Source: Bacillota bacterium (GTDB lineage Bacteria > Bacillota > UBA4882 > UBA8346). Taken from it: a DNA stretch of 9,116 bases. The DNA is taken from assembly GCA_003501335.1 (NCBI GenBank), contig DNPQ01000549.1, positions 1 to 9,116 of the forward strand. Reading direction: 5' to 3'. The notes under the pieces are model-generated. The model made no database searches. It was not told the origin of the DNA and worked only from the letters and a program-made list of their open reading frames with translations. Shown here piece by piece: positions 1 to 6,400 of the stretch. Both the position numbers and the translations under genes were made by a program. Every line of letters begins with the position of its first letter. Position 1 is the first letter of the stretch.

Positions 1-139
1 CGAGTGGTTTTCGATCATATTTCATAATCTTCTTAATGGTTCCTGCCGTGTCGATTCCCGAATTGAGTCCGACTAACGCTAAACCGTTGGCTCCACCCGT
101 AGAAGTAAGACCTGAACTAGAGTTTGATGAGTCTGCCAT
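1..139 (-). CDS. fliD: Flagellar filament cap protein FliD, N-terminal fragment (cut by window edge)
   Basis: Only the first 46 codons are inside the window; the frame is open to position 1. FliD (hook-associated protein 2) caps the growing flagellar filament and helps flagellin subunits fold into place outside the cell. The match is the family's N-terminal signature: a Gly-Leu-Asn-Ser-Gly-Ile-Asp motif at about residues 24-30, followed by a helix ending in MKYDRKPL, which corresponds to the usual 'GLxSGxD ... LMxxERxPL' pattern. Ahead of it lie some 20 residues rich in Ser, Gly and Thr, with no hydrophobic signal peptide, as expected for a type III flagellar export substrate. The ATG at 139 has an excellent ribosome binding site, AGGAGG at 152-147, with a 7-nt spacer. 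It lies 27 nt after flaG, so the two are probably co-transcribed. The identification rests on a short stretch but is supported by the neighbouring flaG. Confidence 0.88.
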   Translation of the reverse strand, partial: MADSSNSSSGLTSTGGANGLALVGLNSGIDTAGTIKKIMKYDRKPL

Positions 140-166
140 AAAGCCACCTCCTTACAGCTTACCAAA

Positions 167-517
167 TTATACTTTCTTATCCATCATAATCCCATACATA
201 TCATACATTTTATGAATCATATTTAAAATTTCTTCCGGCGGATACTGCCGGATGCTTTCACCGGTTTCGGAGTTCACAAACTCAACAACTTCCATATCGG
301 TTCTTTTATCAATCGAGTATTTGCATTCAACATTTACTTTCTTATAAGCCATGTTAATAATCTTCAGGGCCTTTTCAATTTTCTCTTTATCGTCGGCAGC
401 TGATTGAGATTGCGGTTCATCATGATTTGACACTTTTACCGAATTATCTGACGTTCTCTTTAATGTTCCCACATTTACATTTAAAACATTTACCGAAGAG
501 CCTGCCCCAACCTTCAT
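167..517 (-). CDS. flaG: FlaG family flagellar protein
   Basis: A 116-residue protein of the FlaG family, small flagellar proteins usually encoded next to fliD; in several bacteria FlaG affects filament length. The C-terminal half carries the family core: a Val-Asn-rich beta segment (about residues 61-82), then ETGESIRQYPPEEIL at 84-98, matching the typical 'D.xTGEVIRQIPPEE' motif, and an amphipathic helix ending in GIMMDKKV. The first 45 residues are polar, low in complexity and probably disordered, as is common in the family. The ATG at 517 has the ribosome binding site GGGAGG at 530-525 with a 7-nt spacer. The gene follows a 109-nt non-coding gap after legF and precedes fliD by 27 nt, so flaG-fliD form a unit that may be transcribed from upstream or by a promoter not recognised here. 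The family assignment is firm; the exact role is known only by analogy. Confidence 0.92.
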   Translation of the reverse strand: MKVGAGSSVNVLNVNVGTLKRTSDNSVKVSNHDEPQSQSAADDKEKIEKALKIINMAYKKVNVECKYSIDKRTDMEVVEFVNSETGESIRQYPPEEILNMIHKMYDMYGIMMDKKV

Positions 518-601
518 AAAACTACCTCCCTGTAAACTACAAATTATTCCAACAGTAACTATAAAAATCCTACTTTTAATTTCGGAAAAATAACTTCAAA
601 G

Positions 602-627
602 ATATATAGTTCTTTTGTCCTATATAT
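602..627 (-). terminator. AT-rich hairpin at the legF stop; possible weak terminator or processing site
   Basis: An 8-bp perfect inverted repeat (ATATATAG at 627-620 and CTATATAT at 609-602 on the minus strand) with a 10-nt loop begins within the legF TAA codon. Downstream on the transcript the sequence is T-rich (CTTTGAAGTTATTTTT) but lacks a clean U-tract, and the stem has a single G-C pair. It could attenuate read-through into flaG, mark an RNA processing point, or be chance in an AT-rich gap. The rest of the 518-626 gap shows only the flaG ribosome binding site. Confidence 0.3.
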
Positions 628-1325
628 TAGATATTCTGTAACAAAAATTCTGTGAATCTCAAATCCAACTCAGAATCGATATCCACTGATCTTGCTTGGG
701 GCATGATAAAAGCAAAAGTCCGAGGCCCGAAAAAACCATGCCATTCTTTAAGGTAGTCTTTATCTGCCAGATAAATTGCGCCGTTCAACCGATAGTACTG
801 TTTTAAGCTCTGTCTGTTCTGGTTTAAACTACCTTTCGATAGGAAATCTCTCATAGATAAATCATCGGGAAGGCTATTCATCCATAAGGGTGTATGTTCG
901 CATTCACAAACCGAAACCACGGCACCCGCTTTTTTTAAGTTAAAAAAATCCCAGGCGTTTTGAATATCCGATTGATTTCGTAATGGGCTTGTCGGTTGTA
1001 ACAAAGCAATCCGCCGAAAGTCTTCTCCCTTTTCTTCAAACCAATTGAGCGCCTGGATGACAACGTCGATACTTTTTGCTCGGTCATCCGCCAGTTCCGG
1101 CGGTCTTTGAAAAGGAACCTCCGCCCCATAACTCTTGGCAATGCTTGCTATTTCTCTGTCTTCGGTACTAACGACCACCTTGGCAAAACAGGTGCTGCGA
1201 AGAGCAGCCTCAATAGTCCAAGCAATTAGGGGTTTATCCCTGAGCGACCTGATATTTTTACGCGGTAATCCTTTTGAACCGCCCCGGGCCGGAATTAATG
1301 CAATCGATTGACTGTCAATCACCAC
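627..1325 (-). CDS. legF: CMP-legionaminic acid synthetase (CMP-sialic acid synthetase family)
   Basis: Activates the nine-carbon sugar by transferring CMP from CTP, the last cytoplasmic step before a glycosyltransferase uses it. Numbering from the GTG at 1325 gives 232 residues, the usual family length. The signature loop IPARGGSKGLPRKN is at 11-24, LLQPTSPLR at 108-116, an NGAIY segment near 181-185, and the metal-binding VDIDSELD at 214-221, as in NeuA/LegF/PseF enzymes. The open frame extends to an ATG at 1394, but that would add 23 residues lying over the end of the upstream gene with no similarity to the family. GTG at 1325 (or the adjacent GTG at 1322) has GGAAGGGA just upstream. It overlaps the upstream gene by 11 nt. 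Sequence alone does not separate LegF from NeuA or PseF; legionaminate is inferred from the neighbouring legB-legC-legG-legI-legH set. Confidence 0.93.
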   Translation of the reverse strand: MVIDSQSIALIPARGGSKGLPRKNIRSLRDKPLIAWTIEAALRSTCFAKVVVSTEDREIASIAKSYGAEVPFQRPPELADDRAKSIDVVIQALNWFEEKGEDFRRIALLQPTSPLRNQSDIQNAWDFFNLKKAGAVVSVCECEHTPLWMNSLPDDLSMRDFLSKGSLNQNRQSLKQYYRLNGAIYLADKDYLKEWHGFFGPRTFAFIMPQARSVDIDSELDLRFTEFLLQNI

Positions 1326-2388
1326 TTGCGATCCCTTCCGCTTTCTTAAAATATTCCAATGTACTCTGATATTCTTCCCATTGCCCGATGTCAAACCATT
1401 TGTTACTTACCGGGAAAACTCCAATCTTATGCCCGTTTTCCTTGGCTTTCAGCAAAAGGTCCGGCATGTTGTAGGGCTCATTTTCCGGGATTAAATCAAT
1501 AATTTGAGGTTCCAAAACATAAACCCCGGAGTTTATAATAAAATCATATTCAGGTTTTTCAGTCATCTGATGCAATTTATTATCTTTCATTTCTATGACC
1601 CCATAGGGAATTTGCATATGCTTGACAACCCCAACCACTGTTGCAAAATTCTTATTTTGTTGGTGAAAAGTCAATAATTTATCAAAATCGACATCAATGA
1701 TTACATCACAATTGCTCACGATAAAAGTTTCGCTTAATCGGTCTTTTGCCAATTGTAAAGCGCCGGCAGTTCCCAGCGGCGTATCTTCATGCGTATAACT
1801 GATATTAAAACCATTGGTATTCTCTAGAAAATACAACTTGATAATTTCCGCTTTATAATTTAACGACACAATAAAATTATTGAAACCATACTTGCGGAAA
1901 CCATTCATTATAATCTCGATAATCGGTTTATCGCCCACCGGGATCAACGGTTTGGGTAAAATCTTGGTAAAGGGATCAAGCCGTGAACCTTTCCCGCCGG
2001 CCATGATAAAAACCTGATTACTTTTAAGCGGAACCGGTTCCTTAGGTTCAATAATATCTGTAATTAACACCAAATCAATAACTCTTTTTAACCGATCAAC
2101 CACAGGAATAGTTTTCAGTTTATATTTCATCATCAAGGCCCGGACCTTATCATTCTCTCCCTCATACACAAACTTGGGATTTTTATTCATAATCCGGGCG
2201 ACGGGTTTGTCCAAAGTCGTATTATTCAAAAGAAAGCGGCGAATATCACCATCGGTTACAGTCCCCAGCAAGACCTTTTCACTGTTAACCACCAGTAAGA
2301 TCTGGAGTGCGTTTTCATTTAACTGTTCAATCGCCTTACGTATTGTTTTTTCTTCGGTAATCAATGCATATTTTGCTTGCTGACACAT
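1315..2388 (-). CDS. ptmE: PtmE-like sugar-1-phosphate guanylyltransferase with N-terminal CBS pair
   Basis: A 357-residue fusion of two parts. Residues about 5-112 form a tandem CBS (Bateman) module, with GTVTDGDIRR at 42-51 and a second repeat ending in VVDRLKRVIDLVLITD. Residues about 124-350 are a nucleotidyltransferase of the NTP_transferase family: MAGGKGSRLDPFTKILPKPL at 129-148, LGTAGAL at 205-211, NCD at 226-228, and WFDIGQWEEY near the end. This architecture matches PtmE of the Campylobacter jejuni legionaminate pathway, which makes a GDP-activated glucosamine from the sugar 1-phosphate and GTP. GTP as substrate here is inferred from homology and context. CBS pairs usually bind adenine nucleotides, so allosteric control of entry into the pathway is plausible. 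ATG at 2388 follows legH by 2 nt, with GGAAGGA at 2400-2394 overlapping the legH stop. The 3' end overlaps legF. The alternative is a related mannose- or glucose-1-phosphate nucleotidyltransferase. Confidence 0.9.
   Translation of the reverse strand: MCQQAKYALITEEKTIRKAIEQLNENALQILLVVNSEKVLLGTVTDGDIRRFLLNNTTLDKPVARIMNKNPKFVYEGENDKVRALMMKYKLKTIPVVDRLKRVIDLVLITDIIEPKEPVPLKSNQVFIMAGGKGSRLDPFTKILPKPLIPVGDKPIIEIIMNGFRKYGFNNFIVSLNYKAEIIKLYFLENTNGFNISYTHEDTPLGTAGALQLAKDRLSETFIVSNCDVIIDVDFDKLLTFHQQNKNFATVVGVVKHMQIPYGVIEMKDNKLHQMTEKPEYDFIINSGVYVLEPQIIDLIPENEPYNMPDLLLKAKENGHKIGVFPVSNKWFDIGQWEEYQSTLEYFKKAEGIASGD
1332..1339 (-). promoter_or_regulatory. Ribosome binding site supporting the GTG start of legF
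   Basis: On the minus strand GGAAGGGA ends 6 nt before the GTG at 1325 and 9 nt before the second GTG at 1322. It lies within the last codons of the upstream ptmE-like gene. Together with family length, it decides against the longer ATG start at 1394. Confidence 0.6.
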
Positions 2389-2390
2389 GT

Positions 2391-3032
2391 TTATCCTTCC
2401 CTGTACTTAATTATCCGCGCCGGCACTCCGACCGCAACTACCGCTGGGGGGATATCTTTCAGGACCACTGCCCCGGCTCCAATAATGGAACGTTTACCGA
2501 TGACCAGACCTTGGATAATTGTTACACCCGCACCAACATGCGCCTGATCATTTACATGAACACCGCCGCAAAGGATTGCGCCTGTTGCAATATGAACATG
2601 AGCACCGACTAAACAATCATGTTCAATCGTTGCTTTGGTATTAATAATTGAATTACAAGCTACCGTTGCGCCAGTCTGCACAATCGCGCCGGCCATAACT
2701 TGAACTCCCTCTCCAAACACAGCCTGGGGAGAAATAACCGCTGAAGTGTGAATGATAGTAGCAAATTTAAAACCCTTTTTTTTAAAATATTCGTATATAT
2801 TTTGCCGTTTGCCGGTATCTCCAATCGAGCCCAACCCGTTAACTAGCAGGACTTCAGCGGTTGGATATCCTAAAACCGCCTGTTCGTCGATGAGAGGAAT
2901 ATTCTCAATTGAATGTATGTTCTTGCAGGCAGGATCGGCGATAGCCAGAACTTTCAAAGATTGCTGAAACAAAATATCCAATAAGACACGGCCATGGCCA
3001 CCGGCTCCTAGTAAAATAATCGGTAAATTCAT
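2391..3032 (-). CDS. legH: LegH-type sugar N-acetyltransferase (PglD/NeuD family, left-handed beta-helix)
   Basis: A 213-residue acyltransferase expected to acetylate the C4 amino group of the GDP-linked 4-amino sugar made by LegC. The N-terminal Rossmann-like domain (about 1-85) carries GAGGHG at 9-14, typical of PglD. The C-terminal part (about 95-205) consists of hexapeptide repeats of the left-handed beta-helix fold. IEHDC places a His at 138 where PglD has its catalytic His125, and a second His at 147 keeps the 9-residue spacing to the acetyl-CoA-contacting His134 of PglD. The ATG at 3032 overlaps the legI stop in an ATGA arrangement (4 nt), implying translational coupling. Relatives in sialic acid O-acetylation (NeuD) share this fold, so N-acetylation is inferred from gene context; the acyl group could also differ from acetyl. 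Confidence 0.92.
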   Translation of the reverse strand: MNLPIILLGAGGHGRVLLDILFQQSLKVLAIADPACKNIHSIENIPLIDEQAVLGYPTAEVLLVNGLGSIGDTGKRQNIYEYFKKKGFKFATIIHTSAVISPQAVFGEGVQVMAGAIVQTGATVACNSIINTKATIEHDCLVGAHVHIATGAILCGGVHVNDQAHVGAGVTIIQGLVIGKRSIIGAGAVVLKDIPPAVVAVGVPARIIKYREG

Positions 3033-4114
3033 ATCTCGATCAACTCATCTTGTTTATAATCCCGAAGCGCCTTTTTACCCATGATTTCCCAATAACGGCC
3101 CGGAGAAACGCCGCTTCCTGGTCTCTTTATTGTCACATTTTCCATACTAAAAGCCGTTCCTTGAAGAATGTCGCAAGCAGCTACCAAACTTTTTCTAGCC
3201 ACGATTCGATTTTTGGATTCGGACGGAGTTGGACTTTTGCGAGGACTACCCATAGCCACTTCGACCTGGCGAATAGCCTGCACCATCGATTTCAACTCAG
3301 CCGGTTCCAAGGATGCCCGGTGATCGGGCCCCGGCAAATCACGACTGATGGTAAAATGTTTTTCGATTACCGAGGCACCGCGGGCCACCGCTGCGATGCT
3401 GACTGCAATCCCCGGTGTATGATCTGATAGGCCGACCGGTAATCCAAAAGCGCTCTGTAAAGTTTTCATCGCGTTTAAATTGACTTCTTCAAACGCTGCC
3501 GGATATTCCGTTGTGCAATGCAGTAAGATCACCTTTTTTTGTAAAATACTTTGGCCTTCAGAGGCATTAAACGCTTCTTGAAAAACATCCAATGCAGGTT
3601 TATCGGCTAAACCCATATAGCCAAAGGCTAAAGCGCCCAAAGCCGATTCAATTTCCCCTAAAGTGCTCATACCGGTTGATAATATCACTGGTTTCCCGGT
3701 CGTGGCGATCTTCAATAAAAAGGGCAGATTCGTGATTTCACCGGAGGAAATTTTGATTCTCGGGAGATCAAACCGGTTTACTAACAACTCCAAACTACCC
3801 TCATCAAACGGCGAAGATAAAAATTGAATGTTTTGAGCCTTGCAATGGTCAATTAATTTTCGATGAGCCCCCTCATCCAATTCCAATCTCTGCAACATTT
3901 TCAGTTGGTTTTCAGTATTGGCGGTATTGCGCTTTTGATAGTCCGCTTTAGGCGCCAAATGACTCGTAAGGGCTTCGGCCTTAAAGGTCTGAAACTTTAC
4001 CGCATCAGCCCCGGATTCCTTGGCAATATCAATTAATTGCAAAGCTTTTTCCAAGGATCCATTATGGTTGACACCGGCTTCAGCAATGATCTGTACCCTT
4101 TGGTTTTCAGTCAT
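3029..4114 (-). CDS. legI: N,N'-diacetyllegionaminic acid synthase (NeuB family)
   Basis: Condenses phosphoenolpyruvate with the 6-deoxy 2,4-diacetamido mannose released by LegG to form the nine-carbon acid. From ATG 4114 the protein has 361 residues. The TIM barrel shows IIAEAGVNHNG at 9-19, KISSGE at 121-126, LSTGMS at 145-150, and the probable metal-binding histidines H232 (in SDHTPG) and H253 (in EKHFT), 21 residues apart as in meningococcal NeuB (His215/His236). A C-terminal SAF/antifreeze-like domain (about 305-361) includes R331, aligning with NeuB Arg314. A longer ATG at 4132 exists, but that codon is part of the Shine-Dalgarno for ATG 4114 and has none of its own. The gene starts 4 nt after legG ends and its stop overlaps legH. 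Residues about 163-195 form an insertion relative to compact NeuB proteins. NeuB versus LegI substrate choice is inferred from neighbours. Confidence 0.95.
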   Translation of the reverse strand: MTENQRVQIIAEAGVNHNGSLEKALQLIDIAKESGADAVKFQTFKAEALTSHLAPKADYQKRNTANTENQLKMLQRLELDEGAHRKLIDHCKAQNIQFLSSPFDEGSLELLVNRFDLPRIKISSGEITNLPFLLKIATTGKPVILSTGMSTLGEIESALGALAFGYMGLADKPALDVFQEAFNASEGQSILQKKVILLHCTTEYPAAFEEVNLNAMKTLQSAFGLPVGLSDHTPGIAVSIAAVARGASVIEKHFTISRDLPGPDHRASLEPAELKSMVQAIRQVEVAMGSPRKSPTPSESKNRIVARKSLVAACDILQGTAFSMENVTIKRPGSGVSPGRYWEIMGKKALRDYKQDELIEI

Positions 4115-4118
4115 TGTT

Positions 4119-5264
4119 TCAATCCACCTCATAAAAATGTTTTTTTAACAAATCATGATAATCCGGGATTTGCTTTAAAATCTCATGGATTCGTCTCGCA
4201 GCATCGCCATCCCCATAAGGGTTGACTACATCCGTACAGTCTTTTACGAAAGCTTCGGCAATGGCTCTTTGAATAGCCAATTTTTCCACGGGCGCATTAA
4301 TCACTGAAGCAGCTTGTAAGCGACCCTTTTGACGATCCCCAATATTCACGGTGGGTTTCTTAAGGGATGGCGCTTCATAAAGGCCGCTGGATGAATTTCC
4401 AACGACTCCATCGACCACTGCCATTAGGCTTAGATAAAACCGTCCTAAAGAAGTATAGGACCTGGCATTGGCATGACCAGCCACAAATTGGTCCACCATC
4501 TGAATCAAAGCCCGTCCTCCCGGGTCAGAATTGGGTTTGGTAAAAAACAAACCCAATTCCGGCCCTAGGCTATCCAAAGCCTCCAAAAGGGTCTGAAATT
4601 GATCAGTGGCTTGTTCTCTGTCTAACGTAGCAGGATGAAAAGTAATCAGTAAATTGCGTTTTAGAAATTCCAGGTCGAGTTCGGAGGCCAGTTCTTCCCG
4701 AGTCAACAAACGGCCCCTTTTGATATGGTCAAGTCCGGGACTGCCGACATTATAGATATTTTGCGGATTTTCACCCAATTGGCGTACCCGTTGCCAAGCT
4801 ACTTGATTGGTTACAAAATGAAGATGAGCCATTTTGGTGACAGCATGCCGGATCGACTCATCAAAAGCTCCTTCTGTCGTATCTCCCCCAGCAATATGAG
4901 CGATGGGGATTCTAGCAATTAAAGCTGCCTCAGCGGCGGCAAGAATCTCATAACGATCTCCAAGCAGAACCAATACATCTGGAGTAAGCCGTTCCAAGGC
5001 ATCTGCCATGCCTATCAATTCCAAACCCATCGATTTTGTAGTTCCATTGGCGGTATCACTGGATACCAGCATGGAGACCTTTTCATTAATCTCAAATCCG
5101 TCCCGCTCGATTTCCCGGTATGTCAGACCATATTCGGGCGCTAAATGAGATCCTGTCACAATGAGTTGTAATTCCAAATCCGGATCTTCCTGTATTTCCT
5201 TCAGCAGCCAATATAATAAACCATATTCTGCTCTAGTCCCTGTAGCAACAGCAATTTTCTTCAT
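4119..5264 (-). CDS. legG: Hydrolysing nucleotide-sugar 2-epimerase (NeuC/LegG family)
   Basis: Removes GDP from GDP-2,4-diacetamido-2,4,6-trideoxyglucose and inverts C2, yielding the free mannose-configured sugar used by LegI. From ATG 5264 it has 381 residues, a normal length for the family. The GT-B-like fold shows GTRAEYG at 9-15, GDRYE at 102-106, HIAGGD at 123-128 followed by a Glu at 131, the HPATL histidine at 210, TKPNSDPG at 242-249 and the nucleotide-phosphate loop GNSSSG at 289-294. An upstream TTG at 5270 would leave only 3 nt to the GGAG motif, so ATG 5264 is preferred. It begins 17 nt after legC and ends 4 nt before legI. This class of enzyme distinguishes sialic and legionaminic acid routes from pseudaminic acid, where the PseG hydrolase keeps C2. 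The UDP-GlcNAc enzyme NeuC is the alternative; legB and legC next door favour the GDP-diacetamido substrate. Confidence 0.94.
   Translation of the reverse strand: MKKIAVATGTRAEYGLLYWLLKEIQEDPDLELQLIVTGSHLAPEYGLTYREIERDGFEINEKVSMLVSSDTANGTTKSMGLELIGMADALERLTPDVLVLLGDRYEILAAAEAALIARIPIAHIAGGDTTEGAFDESIRHAVTKMAHLHFVTNQVAWQRVRQLGENPQNIYNVGSPGLDHIKRGRLLTREELASELDLEFLKRNLLITFHPATLDREQATDQFQTLLEALDSLGPELGLFFTKPNSDPGGRALIQMVDQFVAGHANARSYTSLGRFYLSLMAVVDGVVGNSSSGLYEAPSLKKPTVNIGDRQKGRLQAASVINAPVEKLAIQRAIAEAFVKDCTDVVNPYGDGDAARRIHEILKQIPDYHDLLKKHFYEVD
4124..4130 (-). promoter_or_regulatory. Ribosome binding site deciding the legI start
   Basis: GAGGTGG on the minus strand lies in the last codons of legG. 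It pairs well with the CACCUCC of the 16S rRNA 3' end and sits about 10 nt before the ATG at 4114. The alternative upstream ATG at 4132 overlaps this motif and has no purine-rich site before it. Confidence 0.7.
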
Positions 5265-5273
5265 CGGCAATCA

Positions 5274-5277
5274 CTCC
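5274..5277 (-). promoter_or_regulatory. Ribosome binding site for legG, between legC and legG
   Basis: GGAG (within GGAGTG) on the minus strand lies 9 nt before ATG 5264 in the 17-nt gap after the legC stop. It supports ATG 5264 over the TTG at 5270. Confidence 0.6.
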
Positions 5278-5281
5278 GCAA

Positions 5282-6400
5282 TCAAATTGAATCCAGAATC
5301 TCCAATAACGAAATAGCCGTATAGCGGATATCTTCAATCGAATTCAATGTTGAACTGGGTAAATTTAAACCATTCTCAAATAATTCATAGGCATTGGAAT
5401 AATCTTCGCTTTTATATTTTTGATAGGGCGGTGAATCAAATAAAGGCTGAAAAATCCGCCGGCTGGGTACGCCTTTCTCTTTTAATTTAGCCATGATCTC
5501 AGGAATCGTCAAATCCACTCTGTGAGAATTAAAACGCACCGAAGACATCCATACGGATGAAATGGCTCCCGGTAATTCCTGTTGCAGGCTGAGACGATTG
5601 TCTCCTCCCAAGATGCGTTGATATTCCTGATAGAACTGACGCTTTTTCGACAAGAATTCCGACAACCGCTCAAATTGGGCCAATCCAAGAGCGGCTTCCA
5701 GATTGGTCATCCGGTTATTGAAACCAATTTCCGGGTGGTAATAATAGTCTCGGCCGGCATCCCTAGCCTGATTAACCAAAAACTTTATATGGGCGGCCCT
5801 TTCCGGGTCCGTGGTGGTTACCATTCCTCCGCCGCCAGTGGTTATCACCTTATTGCCGTTAAAACTAAAACATCCCATATCGCCAAATATCCCCGTTGCT
5901 TTTCCTCCGTAAGATGCCCCTAAACTTTCGGTGGAATCTTCAACCACAAATAATCCATATTGTTTGGCAATGTCCATAATTTCCGCCATGTTACACGGAT
6001 TACCATAGAGATGGACCGGAATAATTGCTTTCGTTTTGGGGGTAATCGCCTTTCGGAGGGCCTTGGGATCTATATTCCAGCTGTTACTGTCTATATCCAC
6101 GAATATCGGAGTCGCGCCCACATAAACAATTGGATTTACAGTCGCGATAAAGGTTATTGCCGGTACAATCACTTCGTCGCCGGCTTTGATTCCCAGTTCG
6201 TAAAGGGCCATGTGAATGGCCGCAGTACCGCTTTGAACTGCAACGGCTCCCCCGGCTTTTAAATAGGAAGCAAACTTGGTTTCAAACTCCGGCACAAAAG
6301 GTCCCACCGTTGAAACATAGTTGCTATCCAGCGCTTTATTCAAATAAGTTTTTTCTAAAGCCCCCAAGTTGGGTGCATCCAGTAAAATTGAATTAGACAT
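5282..6400 (-). CDS. legC: PLP-dependent nucleotide-sugar 4-aminotransferase (DegT/DnrJ/EryC1 family)
   Basis: Transfers an amino group, usually from glutamate, to C4 of the 4-keto-6-deoxy sugar made by LegB. The 372-residue length fits the family. Key features are SGTAAIH at 57-63 (phosphate-binding region), PVHLYGNP at 128-135, VEDSTESLGASY at 153-164 (the Asp contacts the PLP ring nitrogen) and FSFNGNKVITTGGGG at 179-192, in which K184 is the Schiff-base lysine. The Asn-Gly-Asn-Lys form of the lysine motif is that seen in LegC-like proteins, whereas PseC-like enzymes have a His before the Lys; this comparison is from memory. The ATG at 6400 overlaps the end of legB by 8 nt and has GGAG at 6411-6408 with a 7-nt spacer. 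LegG follows after 17 nt. The family is certain, and the substrate is inferred from the cluster. Confidence 0.94.
   Translation of the reverse strand: MSNSILLDAPNLGALEKTYLNKALDSNYVSTVGPFVPEFETKFASYLKAGGAVAVQSGTAAIHMALYELGIKAGDEVIVPAITFIATVNPIVYVGATPIFVDIDSNSWNIDPKALRKAITPKTKAIIPVHLYGNPCNMAEIMDIAKQYGLFVVEDSTESLGASYGGKATGIFGDMGCFSFNGNKVITTGGGGMVTTTDPERAAHIKFLVNQARDAGRDYYYHPEIGFNNRMTNLEAALGLAQFERLSEFLSKKRQFYQEYQRILGGDNRLSLQQELPGAISSVWMSSVRFNSHRVDLTIPEIMAKLKEKGVPSRRIFQPLFDSPPYQKYKSEDYSNAYELFENGLNLPSSTLNSIEDIRYTAISLLEILDSI

Noticed and set aside
558..585. Possible promoter for flaG (CCGAAAT as a flagellar sigma -10, or TATAGT at 563-558 as a housekeeping -10)
   Set aside because: At suitable spacing neither has a recognisable -35 element (no TAAA for the former, no TTGACA-like hexamer for the latter), so it is not annotated as a promoter.
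1326..1394. N-terminal extension of legF from the ATG at 1394
   Set aside because: The 23 extra residues come from reading the end of ptmE in another frame, are not part of the family fold, and a ribosome binding site exists for the GTG at 1325.
2364..2612. Open frame of 82 codons on the plus strand
   Set aside because: It lies antisense across the ends of legH and ptmE, has no ribosome binding site and its translation shows no family resemblance; it is a shadow of the coding strand.
4115..4132. N-terminal extension of legI from the ATG at 4132
   Set aside because: No Shine-Dalgarno precedes it; the GAGGTGG that overlaps this codon is placed correctly for the ATG at 4114.
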